NCBI GenBank assembly: GCA_014898425.1
Contig: RCSZ01000012.1
Location: 682,001-746,000, forward strand
Length of the DNA: 64,000 bases
Source of the DNA: Botryotinia globosa
Taxonomy: Eukaryota; Ascomycota; Leotiomycetes; Helotiales; Sclerotiniaceae
Reading direction: 5' to 3'
Of the stretch, positions 11,516 to 23,188 are shown in pieces. Both the position numbers and the translations under genes were made by a program. The notes under the pieces are model-generated. The model was not told where the DNA came from. It did no database searches and worked only from the letters and a program-made list of their open reading frames with translations. How positions within the stretch are numbered: the stretch's first letter is position 1; every line of letters begins with the position of its first letter.

Positions 11516-13609
11516 TTACAGAACATGCAACTTGTGCTGGCCTTGGTCGACTTCTTTGGATATATCAGAGAACCAAATGTGTTTCGATAATTCCAGAGCA
11601 GTGCTTCGTTTCTCGGGTAGGTATCTGAGGGTCTTTCGGAGTAAATCCTCGAGAATTGTTGCTTCAGCAATAGCTATCTTAATGCCGGATGGCTCAAGGT
11701 AACTTTGAGAATGTTCGGGGCCGCAACGCTCGACTTCAATAGAAGCTGCCATACTCCGAGTTTCATTATCTTCTGAATGGGACATATTGGCAGAGCTTAT
11801 CGTTTTAGGTTTCTCTGCCAGTGCGACAAATTTGGTGAAACTCTTTTTAGGGGATCGGTCTGTCGATAGTCCCTCGGAAGATGGCGTCTTCTCCGAGCTT
11901 TTAGCATCTGAACTCTTGGCCTCTGAACTTTTAGCATCTGAACTCTTGGCCTCTGAACTTTTAGCATCTGAACTCTTGTCTTCGGAACTTTTCGGGTTTG
12001 ACAGAGATTCCACGGCAGAACCATTTTCTGCTTTGTTGGAACATGGAGCAGATATTTCTCGTTCAATAGCATCCACTGACTTGAGAATGGCCTCTGCCTC
12101 GCTAGTTCTCAAATTCTCCGCCATCTCCACGAGCTGATCTGTTTCATCAAGCACGTAATTCCGAGGATGCTCCCTGGATTTCTCGATGAATTCCAACGCT
12201 TCGTTTCTGAGCTTTTGTCTATGAGGAGGAGCATCACCATCATGTGTACCGGTCTGCAAAATTTGATCAAGTATATTTCCTGCTGATTTTGCATCAATTT
12301 CTGTTTCTTGTTTGTACCATTCTAGGCCTTCTTTCCAAGCAGCCCACCATTCATCAGGGAATGTGCCTAGAAGTCTCACTGAAGCTATCAACATCTCGTC
12401 CCTTTTAGGAATGCCATCATATTTGAACAACCGAGATCCTGTACGAATCTCAAAAATTGTACACCCTAAAGCCCATATATCTGAAGCGACACTTCTGTAA
12501 CAACCGAATAAGAATTCAGGTGCAGAATAGCTTTTGGGCGTGCCAAGGTCAAATGATGGGGCTGTTTGGAGGAAGGCGATACCAAAATCGATTATTATGA
12601 TGTCATTTGCTATCCACTTAGGATTTACCTCCTTCATGTTGATTGGGGCAACGGTATAATCCGGAAATGAAGAATCAGTCACTGGAAGCTTGGAGCTAGC
12701 ATATATGATCTCTTCTTTCCGAGGAACACCCAGTCTTTCATAGATTTGTTCCTCGGTCCACTCATCGATGTTGGCAAGCTGTAACAGAATGTTGGCAGGG
12801 GTAAGATCTAATTTTGTGGTAAGCTGATCGAACAGTAAGAAGGATTTTGTATGGCATTGCAAACCTCCGTGAACGACACCGGTGCTATGAATATAATTCA
12901 AGCCATGTATGACCTGCAAGCAAACATTCCTTGCCACAGACGCTTCCAACCGTCGGCTTCCTTTATATTTACCTGGACAAGAATTGAACTGTTTGATGCT
13001 AGGTCCTCCAACTTCAGAGACCAAGCATAAATGGTCTCCATTTGGGCCCTTGTGGGTGAAATGATCTAGCAAAGACATGACGTAAAATCTTCCGACATGC
13101 TCGGGACTGATACGATGAAAAATTAGTCAACGCAAGCAAGATTCTTGAATGCGAAACTGGATCTTGGTACGGAATCACATAGAGCACCAATGAGAAACTT
13201 GTGGTTGAAACAGTGGGGTTCGCAATGCGAATTGAAACATTCTTCATTGAATTCAAAAAGACTTTACTCGCCTCGACTTCATCCGACGCAACATGTCAAC
13301 CTCCTTTGAAGTACTTGACAATCGTGCTGCAAGAACTTTTAAAGCAACGTATCTTTCTCGCTTCGTATCTCGCGCAAGCCATGCCGTCGCGAATCCTCCA
13401 TGTCCTAGTTTGTGTATGACCTTGTAACGATCATGCTTGAAGGTATCTTCGAGATGTATGGGATGGAAGCCACCTTTGCCATAGTTTGTTTCGACAAGCT
13501 GTAATCGAAGTTTGACATCATCCACAGGTTTGGCATGCTTTGGTTTGGAATGATCATTGGCATCGTCCGTAGATTCAACATGCTTCACTTGAATATTGGC
13601 ATTGTCCAT
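11516..13609 (-). CDS. SRPK-like serine/threonine protein kinase
   Basis: This is a protein kinase of the SR-protein kinase type, which phosphorylates RS-rich splicing factors in the family's known members. Reverse-strand exons 13263-13609, 12865-13106 and 11516-12807 sum to 1881 nt, giving 626 residues. Seen are the SRPK entry DRYKVIHKLGHGGFATAWLA, VALKVL (the ATP-binding Lys), GPNGDHLCLVSEVGGPS, catalytic VVHGDLTPANILL, IIDFGIAF (the DFG motif) and YSAPEFLFGCYRSVASDIWA. Thr replaces the Lys that normally follows the catalytic Asp by two places. An insertion of about 200 residues before the C-terminal lobe end holds the decapeptide repeat SSEAKSSDAK. Intron 1 needs an unusual GTCTTT donor to give RVNPEHVGRFYV; a GTAAAG donor with a GAG acceptor is the alternative. 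Intron 2 restores HGD/L exactly. Confidence 0.88.
11898..11988. repeat. 30-bp tandem repeat inside the kinase gene
   Basis: There are three copies of a 30-nt unit, the last partial. On the reverse strand it encodes the decapeptide SSEAKSSDAK. It is in frame, so copy number can vary without breaking the kinase. Confidence 0.9.
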
Positions 13610-14176
13610 CGTAATACTTTGAATTTCAATCCCTATCTTGGTTTTGTTTCAAGTAGGATGCAAAGAAGTAAGTAAGATTGTTATTTCGATATAGCTGTTC
13701 ATTGATGTTGATATATACATTATCTGAGTATGTATCAATTGATATTGTGTTGAGGTCAATGAACAGTGCCTGAGGTCGTTTTTAATTAAGTTCGCCTCAA
13801 TTAAGGTTAAGGTTAAGTCCGTTCCAAGATTTGTGCTGACAAAGCATCAATCGGTTAATCATTCTTCCGTGACTAAATTTGATGTCCTCTTCAATATTAT
13901 TAAAGATTGGGACATTGGCTCTCTAGCTCTCGATTACAACGGCAATAGTATAATTCTGGCGGGGTCGGCATATGTGGGAACGACGACGCAATGGAAAAGT
14001 GAAGAAGCACATAGATGGACGTCTATTGGCTTTCCAAGAGCAATCCTCATTCTCGAAGCACAAGTACATCTTCTTTCATTCCTTCGATCCACGGTTGAGC
14101 GAATTCTTGGTCCCACAATTGGCTATTTTATGAAAGTCGAATAAGCTCATTCAATGAAATCTCCAAATGTCGCCCA
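13610..14176. other. spacer between divergent genes; possible upstream exon
   Basis: A 103-codon + strand frame (13833-14144) and an open stretch in the downstream gene's frame from 14099 could be 5' exons of the HicA-like gene. A GTGAAG donor near 14001 with an acceptor at 14099 would link them, but nothing independent supports this. Confidence 0.3.
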
Positions 14177-15981
14177 ATGATGTTGATCGGACGCCTTGAT
14201 CACATACCGGGAGCAGCTTCCTACCATTTGGACCAGTCATTCTCAGCGCCGCCCATTTTTGACATTGGTTTTCTGTCGAATACCGCTAAGACAAGAGAAG
14301 CTCTACAGGGAGACCATCTCCGGTTTCTACAGACCAATCCTTTATACGCCAGGCGCTATATTGAACTCGTCATGATCAGTAACTTCGGGAAAGTGCTTGA
14401 GAATTATCATAAGTTTATTATCGCATCGTCAATTCAATTCATTCAGAACATAGTCATGTTCTGGTCCTGGGGTTGGATTGTAGACGAGGTTGAAAAACTA
14501 AAGAGCTTGCAAATTTCTTGGAATGAGAGCCGTCATCCACTCAAGCCTTTATCGAAAGCTTATGATGCAGCGTTAGGATCTCTTGAAGCATTGTTTTCGG
14601 ATCAAATCCGCCGACGTTCGAAATACCTCGGTTCTTTATTGCCTATATATTTGCAAGAGTACAAGATGACCGCCCTTTCCACTAATCATGGTACGTTGTC
14701 TGGTTGGCAGCGGAAAGACACAGTCTCCTATCCCGAATATTCAAAAGACAGGTTGGACTTTTGCTTGGCATTATTGTTAATTGATATGCGCCCCGATTGT
14801 AAGCTCGAGGAAGTTTCTCCTCTTACGCCTGCAATGATATTTGCTACGCTCGGGGAGCACTTAGCCAAGTGCGACATAACCAAGAATTTCAAAGAGCTCG
14901 CCAGACTGGATGAAAATATATATACAGCAATCTCTAGCCTTGCAACAATGTATCAAATGCTTGAGATGGTCCGATTACATCGCCCTCGAGCAAAGAAACG
15001 AGAAGCCGAGAGTATCTTCGAGCTCGAACATAGTCGTGGACTCGTGGATGGCGCTACGTCGAAAAATATTTAGAAGATCAGTACATGTTGAGAGATCTCA
15101 ATTGTGTGACCGGGATCCTTGATGAAAATATTCCCATGGGGGAAAGCCAGAGCGAAAGAATCAAGGCTGAAAAGTCATTGGCAGATCCCACCAAGAAATT
15201 TATGGAGACACCAAAGCCAACCGGAACGCGTCTCAGCCAGCAATGGCTCGATACTGATGCGCAACAGAGAAAGACACTTAGTCAAATATGGGTGCAAGTT
15301 CGAGCCCGTCATGAATATACTCTCCGTCGTCTGGGATTTTGCCAAGAAAATATAGATCATGATCTCGCAACACTATCTGCGGATAGTGACCCAGAACACG
15401 TCGCAGCGATGGAGAAACGAAATGCTGAAATCCACGCAGAGATAGCAGCCAGGCACGCGAGAAAGGTTGCAGCTTTTGAAAATTTTCTCGATCAAGAGCA
15501 ATGGGGCACTGAAAAGTCAGAGAAACTTGGCGTTCCAATTCGCTCTAAAATCACAACCAGAAAGCTTCCCAACACAGATGACGAAAAGAACACTGTGGAA
15601 ACAATAAGTAAACCGACCGTAACTCCTGAAATTTCTGCACATATATCATCGCCTAAAGTACTTGTCAGAAAGAGTTCATATGCAATATTCCAAACCATGT
15701 TCCCGACCCGAAATTTCGAGGAGCGCAACAAAACATTACCCTGGGACTCCCTCGTTAATGCCATGGTCGAAGCTGGATTCATAGCAATCCATGATGCAGG
15801 AGGATCGGCCGTTCAATTTGAGCCTGATACTAGCTCGCCTTGGTTTGGACAGGGTAAGATAGTCTTTCACAAACCTCATTCTGCGCGTGTTGTGGACACA
15901 ATCATGTTGGGAGCGATGGGTAAGCGGATCGAGCAGTGGTTTGAATGGAGTGATGAGACTTTCGAAGTGGGTAAGAAATAA
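14177..15981 (+). pseudogene. fungal 'ipa'-like protein with HicA-like C-terminal domain, frameshifted at 15034-15049
   Basis: Two consecutive frames, 14177-15073 and 15085-15981, look like one gene of an ascomycete lineage-expanded family often named 'ipa protein'. The N-terminal half is helical. The C-terminal block has the family pattern: SSYAIFQTMFPT, then WDSLVNAMVEAGFIAIHDAG, GSAVQF, GKIVFHKPHSARVVD and MLGAMGKRIEQWFEW. That order (Gly-Ser after a GF motif, then an HKPH histidine) resembles the HicA fold of bacterial toxin-antitoxin systems. The frames are offset by two. At 15034-15049 lies an 8-bp near-tandem duplication (TCGTGGAC TCGTGGAT); without one copy the frames would be continuous. 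It is therefore probably a recent frameshift allele. An intron removing this stretch is the other option. The start at 14177 is provisional; real family members are longer at the N-terminus. Confidence 0.6.
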
Positions 15982-16763
15982 CAAAGTTTTATTGTCTGGC
16001 TGTGATTCGCAAAGCTTGGTCTGGGTGGGACGGTTGGACTCAGCGTAGGTGGTATTGCCTATCCCCAAAATTTAAACTGAACTCGTGTTTCGTACTTTAA
16101 TATCGTCGAATGACTGGAAACAATGAAAGGGATTGGAAGATATGAAGAGATCACCGATTACAATAGTACACAATCTACACTCTAGTCCGTAGATGCTTGG
16201 CGTAAAGTCATTCCAGATACCAGCAGAAACCATCTCTTTTTTACAAAACACAAAACTAATCGTTCTGAAATCAAATAACTCAATTATGTGAACGTATCTA
16301 GCTAAAAAAACGATCATCCCACAAAATACATAGATAGCCATGGGAACAACATCCATTTTAGGGCCCAGTCACTAGCATCGTTCATCATCTCACAATTTCA
16401 TAAAACAGCCGCATTTTATTGTAATATTTTATTATTCCTAGATAACTGAAGTAAGAAAAACACAAGAGTGAGATCTTGTGCCAACCATGCCTTTCCCAAA
16501 AAACAAAGTAAACCCTAAAGCATTTGTATGGAAAAAGGCATTTTGTATTAACAACCTTGGAAGGCAAGATTTGTCCCAAATAGCGTTTTCATGTGCGATG
16601 CAGGGTAGTCGAGATCCCGACTCTGTTGGGGGTGCTGCCTCTAGTATTACTTATTCATTTAACTTCGCAAGATACCTTTGCCTGTACTGTATTAGATTGT
16701 TGAAAAGTAGAATGAAACTTCGTCCTGCCCGAGCCTTCCTCCATGTGAATTAAATGTACTCGA
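15982..16763. other. intergenic, no gene seen
   Basis: Converging 3' flanks of the flanking genes. Short frames at 16072-16356 and 16478-16753 have no domain or composition support. Confidence 0.45.
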
Positions 16764-17761
16764 TCATTCAACATCAACATTTAAAATCTCAACATAGATC
16801 ATTCTCTCTCTCAAGTCATTGTCTTCATCAGTTGAGTACTTGTGAAAAATCTGCTGACCAAGACGCGGGCCATATTTCTTGCAGAGTGGATCGTAAACCC
16901 AGACAGTCTCCATAATAGCAGTAAAAACGTCCTTTACGTTTCTGCTTTCGGGGTTTCGCATTCTCTCAGTGACTGCCGGGGTGTCATATGAGATAAAGCG
17001 ATCCGGGTCGTCAGGGAACTGTCGTGCACGCTCGACCTGCGCTCTGTATGATGGCGGAAGGTTGTCTCTATTGGAGCTCTTCTCGCAGCTATAGATTTCG
17101 AAGCCCGGCAATGCCTTATGTGTAAATACCTCCTGGGCAACATCCTCTGGCGAACAAGATCGGAAAAATGCTAATACCCTGCCGAAATCAGTCGCAGAAA
17201 CACTGATGGTACTACGATTTTGAACATCTTGAGGGATGTATTCCGGGAAGAGCTACTCAATGTCAGCTGTTGTTACTAATGGGATTGTGAAAGCGATGGA
17301 CGAACGTTGTAGAAAATCTTGTACGTCTCACGTTGCTCGTTACGACAAGCAATGTAAACGATCTCTTGTTTCTTGCGCGCAACGTTCAAGTCGTCCAGAA
17401 CGGGGTTGTCAAAAGCCACTTTCTGAAACTCAGCCAGCAAAGCTCCTGAAGCATTCGGGAATTCCTTTCTGAAATTGGCCATATTATCCTGCTAAAAGAG
17501 ACGTGAATTTAGCACTGAAATTCTCGAAGCTGGCAATATATTGATACTCACAATCAAAATATTATATTTAACATGAGCATCCTCCCTTGCAACATCGATG
17601 TCTGTAAGCTTTTTCAAATGTTCGTACCGAATCATTGTAACTTGGTGCATCTTTGACAACCACATTCCCAAATCTGGGTTCATGTCAACCGTAATTGTTG
17701 AATCTTTGTCCATCGTTTGGATTTGATCCTTCTTTACTTTTGCATCAGGTATTTTCTCCAT
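16764..17761 (-). CDS. hypothetical protein, three exons
   Basis: I do not recognise this protein. Reverse-strand exons 17552-17761, 17306-17491 and 16764-17252 give 885 nt, or 294 residues, with every junction in phase 0. Introns are 60 and 53 nt; the first has a consensus GTGAGT donor and the second a GTTCGT donor. Readable stretches are MEKIPDAKVKKDQIQTMDKD at the start, LFPEYIPQDVQNRSTISVSA across the third exon start and a C-terminus rich in Asp/Glu. It looks like a soluble globular protein with mixed helix and strand and no signal peptide. One acceptor can slide by a codon (17491 or 17488). The rescue of an otherwise split reading frame by short introns argues for a real gene. Confidence 0.65.
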
Positions 17762-19123
17762 TGTGATGCCAGAGAGCTAATAAGATCTGAGTTGACGCTT
17801 GAACGATGATGAGAAAAAAAGTTGGTCTTGTACACAAAAGTAAACTTCAGAATTGTTGCATGTCAAGAGAAAACAAGAAGAGGATTTTTCGAAACAAAGC
17901 CACCTTCTTAAAGAACTCCGGAGGTCCACTTGGAATGCTCATCATACGGGCAGGAGTGAATGTTAGTGGGGCAGTTCTCATGAACTTGGGGCTATTGTAT
18001 TAGTGAATATCAAATTTTGTTGGGTTGACTTTTGATTTGTTTTACACAGCTAGATGAGCAGTGTGAAGAATGGTATTGGGCACATACTAGGCAGGACAAG
18101 GAACAATAAGAACTCTACTCTAAGCCATTCAGAGGGGCGACGATTAGACTAAAAGTGACTCTAGGCCCACATGATACATGAAAATAACACAAAACTAAGT
18201 TTTTATTCACCATATTAAATTACGTTGATTGAATTAGAATAGATGAAAGAGTAACAAAAGCTCAAAGTTGAACAGCTTGTGTAGGCCATAATAATGAAAG
18301 CTATGAACGTAGCTTGAAAGAGAAAGGAATAATGCTCGAGTAAATCCGAATATGTTAGGAGACAGAGGCCTAATTGTACATTATAAAGCACACGGGATAA
18401 AGCGCAATTGAATTCCCAAAGAAGAGAAGGAGGTGAAAGAAGAAAAGGGAGAAGTAAATAAGAAGAGACTTCTCCTCGCATTTTATCTTTATATCGCTCG
18501 TCTAGGAGATATCAGCCAAACGAGTGGGCTCTTGAGCTTTCCAGAATACATCACTTCCTTTTCACTACAATCTTGCAGCCATATCAACGAAAGAAAGCCA
18601 GCGTTCAATAAAATAAAAATGGTTGGAAGCTTCAATCAAAATAGTGACAAGACAGAGTCTGGAACAAGTCTTGCTGTCTCCATCTCATTCGGACTCCTTG
18701 CGCCCAAGAGACTAAGCAAGAGAATTGCATAGTATTCATAATAATCTTCATCGTCGAAGATAGAATGAGTGAATGTGGAATGGTGATATCTAGAATTAAT
18801 ATCGAATGTCACTGGGCAGGTGGTTCGTGAAATTGATGGCTGGAAGGGCTATGCGAGTCAACTAGCACTCGACCATTCGTGAGACCTTGACACCGTGAAA
18901 TATCTGTACAGAGAGACCGTTTGTTAAATTCATGAAGACATGACCGTCGTGTTGATATGCTCGGGGTAAAAGTATTGAAGTGAAGTGGATAGCTTCGCAC
19001 GGAACGGAATAACAACCCACCCGAAGCCAGATTAATTGTTACGCATAGAACAACAATTTTAGACATCCCCGTTAGCAAGCAATCCGTCCCTCCATTTCCT
19101 TCGTACCCGGACAGACATTCGAT
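17762..19123. other. intergenic, no gene seen
   Basis: Several 60-100 codon frames exist on both strands (18215-18481, 18433-18732 and 18809-19078). None has a domain, signal or splicing support. The right end is the promoter region of the dihydroorotate dehydrogenase gene. Confidence 0.45.
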
Positions 19124-20699
19124 ATGTCGAGCCCTCTCTTACGCACTCTGCGTACATCGCGACCAATTCTATCGTCTTCCCCATCCCGTATATCTACCAA
19201 ACGCTTCGTATCAACCACTACCGAAACATCCCCAGTTCTTACCCGATCGAAGAATCTCCTCGTTGGAACCTCGATAGCCCTCGCTCTCGGCTTTGGCTAT
19301 CTATATATTACCGATACCCGAGCTAGCGTTCACCAATGGCTTGTGGTTCCCGCATTACGTGCCATATATCCCGATGCCGAAGAGGCCCATCATGTCGGAA
19401 CCAAAGCTCTCAAAACGCTCTACTCATTCGGTCTCCATCCCCGCGATCGAAGCTTTAGAAAGGGTAATACAGATAAGGCAGACTTGAGCGTGGAAGTATG
19501 GGGTCAGAAATTACAAAATCCAATTGGTACATCTGCGGGGCTTGACAAATTGGCAGAGGTTCCAGATGCCTTGTTTGCTTTGGGTCCTGCGATTGTCGAG
19601 GTTGGCGGATGTACACCGCTTGCTCAAGATGGAAACCCAAAACCTAGAGTTTTCCGTATACCAAGTCAGAATGCTTTGATCAATCGATATGGACTTAATT
19701 CAAAGGGCGCAGATGATATGGCTATGCGATTGAGGGAACGGGTTCGTTTATACGCATATCAAAATGGGTTGGGTGTAGGCGAAGACGCTGAGAAGATGGT
19801 TTTGAATGGAGAAGCTGGTGTTCCTCCAGGAAGTTTGTTGGACGGGAAATTATTGGCAGTACAAGTTGCCAAGAATAAAAATACCAATGGTGATGACATT
19901 GATGCTGTCAAAAGAGACTACGTTCACTGTGTCGAGAGATTGGCTCCATATGCCGATATTTTGGTGGTCAATGTCAGTAGCCCAAACACCCCTGGTTTGA
20001 GGACATTGCAAAAAGTTGAACCATTATCCCGAATCTTAGAAGGAGTGGTAGCGGCCGCCAAATCCGTAGATCGGAAAACAAAGCCTAGGGTTATGGTCAA
20101 GGTATCACCCGATGAAGATCAAGACGAGCAAATTGAGGGTATTGTTGAAGCTGTTTGGAGAAGCGGTGTTGACGGTATAATTGTGGGTAATACTACAAAC
20201 CGAAGAGACAAGCTCATCCCAGACGATATCAGAATTTCAGCCAGAGAGCGCAGGGTTCTTGAAGAACAAGGAGGATTTTCCGGACCACCAATGTTCGAGA
20301 GAACATTGTCTTTGGTTAAGAGATATAGAGCTCTACTCGACCGGGGACCACCGCAACAAGACATCACTACTGAATCAAACGACAATGGTCTTGTCTCCAC
20401 TATCGCCGAAAAGGCAAAATCTCTCACGGGCAATAAGACAAATGATCAGAAGGTAATTTTCGCTACTGGTGGCATTACGAACGGAAAGCAAGCACTAGAG
20501 GTCTTGAATGCAGGTGCAAATGTTGCCCAGGTTTACACAGCGATGTAAGTCTCCCACTCCATTTTAATCCCCATGTGAAACAAAATAAGGGTGCGAATAT
20601 CCTACAATGTATACTAATCTATTCAATAGGGTGTATGGAGGTGCCGGCACAATAACTCGTATAAAAACTGAGATGAGCAACGAGATTTCAAAAAAGTAA
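19124..20699 (+). CDS. URA9: dihydroorotate dehydrogenase, class 2, mitochondrial
   Basis: This FMN enzyme oxidises dihydroorotate to orotate (fourth step of pyrimidine synthesis) and passes electrons to ubiquinone in the mitochondrial inner membrane. Exons 19124-20544 and 20630-20699 give 1491 nt, or 496 residues. The N-terminus is Ser/Arg-rich like a mitochondrial presequence, followed by one hydrophobic anchor (SIALALGFGYLYIT, about residues 51-64). Then come IGTSAGLDKLAEVP, EVGGCTPLAQDGNPKPRVFR, INRYGLNSKGADD, NVSSPNTPGLRTLQ with the class 2 catalytic serine, VKVSPDED, GIIVGNTTNR and FATGGITNGKQALE. The AT|G splice restores QVYTAMVYGGAG, and the intron has an ATACTAAT branch-like site. 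The symbol follows Kluyveromyces lactis KlURA9; filamentous fungi use other names (Neurospora pyr-1). Confidence 0.96.
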
Positions 20700-21028
20700 A
20701 TAGAGTTAATAAAATAGTAATATACCCAAAAATGTACATATCGTTGAAGCGATCAAATTCATCGAATTCAAGTTTCAATAATCTGCAAACAAATGCTCTT
20801 TCAATTGAATGTTTGCGTCACAAATCTCGTTAGGTATAGGCATAAATTCAATGCGTATTTGGAATTGAGTCATTTGATAGTCTTGATACGGGGTATATAA
20901 TATTTAGTCAATGAAAGAGTAAAAACAGACCCGCTCAAACGCCAATGCCCTTCATTTTCCCAATGAGACTTATCCAAGTCTAATTTGAATAGATTCCAAC
21001 TAAACTCATGCACTGTTGAACTTGAAGT
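20700..21028. other. short spacer between convergent genes
   Basis: AT-rich converging 3' ends of the dihydroorotate dehydrogenase gene and BIR1. No further signal was seen. Confidence 0.5.
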
Positions 21029-23188
21029 TCAGACGACTTCCATTGCTTCCAGACAAGACAATGCCTTCATGCCCTCGGCCTCGAATGCTGCTACCATTCG
21101 CTCACATTCGTCAAGAAGCTTTCCTTGAGCAACTGTTGCTGTATGGTAAATCCATTGCTCCACCGACATTTGGCTCTCCGCTTTGGTTAGATTTCCTGTC
21201 ATGAGATTCGACATTGCTTCCAAGAAGTGTTCATGTTCTTCTTCACCGAAAAACATCTCAGCATCTACGGGCTCCCATTGCTTGGTAGTTTTGGGTGCTA
21301 TAGAACCTTGATTTGGAGGAGTATTGGGTCTTTCAGGAAACTGGTTTTCCGCATCGGAAGATTGATGTTCTGTGTCTGAAAATTGATTATCCGCGACTGA
21401 AGATTGGGGTGGCGACAAGGGGGGTGGGGATCCAGGTGGTGATTCCAGTGGAGATCCTTCGATCCAAAGCAAGTCCGAGGCTCCTGCCTGGTTCTGCAAG
21501 TCTGTAAAGGTGGGTGCTCGTAGTGGTGCAGCGGATGCTTGAGGGATAACAACTTGTGCCGTACTAGCCCTTGTAGTACGTTTTTTAGGTTGGGGATTTG
21601 GAAGATCAGGTTGAGACATCTCGTCGTCACTCTTCCTCTTTCTCCCACGATTTGAAGATGCTGATGGGGCTTTAGGAGCCTCAATTGGTTCGACCCTCTT
21701 AGCGGCTGCCTTGCGACCCCTGAGCGCAGATGTCTTCACTTTTGTTGTGGCTGTAGACATGATACTGTCCCCCTCTGCATCATCAACATCATCTACATCA
21801 CTAGCAACGTCAATGGGGGGCTGTGTAGATATTTGTGCTAAGGCGGCCTTTTTGGCCGAGACCTTTCGACCTTTGAGTGCAGATGTCTTCGCTTTCGTTG
21901 TTGCTGTAGACATGATACTATCTCCCTCTTCGGTAGCTACATTGCTAACAACGTCAATAGCTGGCTGTGTAGATAACTGAGCTAAGACTGCCTTTTTAGC
22001 CGAAGGCTTTCTACCTCTAGGCCCAGATGCTTTGCTTTTTGTTGTGGCTGTAGACATAATACTATCCCCTTCTGCAACATCTGCATCGCTAACGACAACT
22101 GCATCACTAGCAACAACTGCATCACTAGCAACAACTGCATCACTAGCAACATCTGCATCACTAGCAACATCTGCATCACTAGCTACATCAACAGCGGGTT
22201 GTGTAGATAACCGAGCTGGGGCTGCCTTTTTAGCCGAAGGCTTTCGGCCTCTGGGCCCAGATGCTTTGCCTTTTGTTGTGGCTGTAGACATGATGCTATC
22301 CCCCTCTTCAACATCTGCATCACTAGCAATAGTAACAGCGGATTGTGTAGATAGCCGCGATGCTTTCGATGTTCTGCCTCTCTTGGAAGTTGATTTCTTT
22401 AAGGCAAGTTCAGAGTTATGCTCGTCGATAAGTATGAAGAAAGGACATTCGGGTGATCGATTAAAATGTTCATCCCTAAGGTGAGTTAGCTTCTATAGTC
22501 AAGGGAGAGATACTCAAACATACAATGGTTTGTCAGATGGCTCCCATCCATCTAATGCCAATGAACAATAAGTACAAGTCGCCATATCGTTCGACTCTTC
22601 GGTTGGAGTATATTTCCATCCAGCGTTGACCAACTATCACCTCGTCAGTATAAATGTTGCCATGGGTAACAGACAGTCCATGCCTGTTTAGTCTTGCATT
22701 TCCAACCCCTCTTTGCTTCGTGAGGCCATCTTCCTGCAAATGTCGCAGTTCTAGCCTCGACCATTCTCAAACTGGCGGGAAATTCCCTGCTCAATTCTTC
22801 ATCTTGTGCCTCAATCGACGCAACAATTGCCCATCCACAATTTGGTGAATGCTTCAAATGTTCTTTCAATGGATCATCACCTTCCTCCCAGGCATCAATA
22901 GATCTATGGCAGAGAAAACAAGCGCAATTGTCAGGATTGGATTGCGAAGGATAGTAAAAGAAACCTGCTTTTGCAAGCTTTGTGCAAGGTCAGCGAGCGA
23001 TAAGTAAACAAAGATAGAATACTTCATACATCTTCTGGTAGCAAGGATTTGTGCGGCCATTTAAGACTTTTTGGGGCTTTGGGTCCAGTGGTCGACGTCC
23101 TACGACCGGTAAGGGGTTGCGCACTACGGTAAGATGCCACTCTACTTTCGAGAGTAATATAGCCCGGGGCAACATCGTGAACAGCCAT
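21029..23188 (-). CDS. BIR1: Bir1/survivin-like chromosomal passenger protein, two BIR domains
   Basis: This is the BIR-repeat subunit of the chromosomal passenger complex (with Aurora kinase and INCENP), which acts at centromeres and the spindle midzone. Exons 23030-23188, 22684-22977, 22524-22633 and 21029-22475 give 2010 nt, or 669 residues. BIR1 has CACFLCHRSIDAWEEGDDPL then HLKHSPNC. BIR2 has TYCSLALDGWEPSDKP then EHFNRSPEC. Both keep the C-x2-C-x16-H-x6-C zinc set. A long basic, repeat-rich middle follows, with several copies of a module starting GDSIMSTATTK and containing GPRGRKPSAKKA. The helical C-terminus (QWIYHTATVAQGKLLDECER) fits the fungal Bir1 tail. Intron 2 (22634-22683, 50 nt) starts GC, not GT; it is needed to give KQLVNAGWKYTP. 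The start is the first in-frame ATG. Confidence 0.92.
21730..22310. repeat. nested tandem repeats in the BIR1 linker
   Basis: A degenerate module of roughly 130-250 nt, encoding GDSIMSTATTK and a basic RGRK stretch, recurs four times. Inside it at about 22082-22190 an 18-nt repeat around CATCACTAGCAACA encodes ASDA-type units. All copies are in frame. The basic modules could bind DNA or be phosphorylated; that is inference. Confidence 0.85.

Noticed and set aside
21298..22484. Forward and reverse frames over BIR1
   Set aside because: Shadows of the in-frame repeats; the two BIR zinc sets lie only in the spliced reverse frame.
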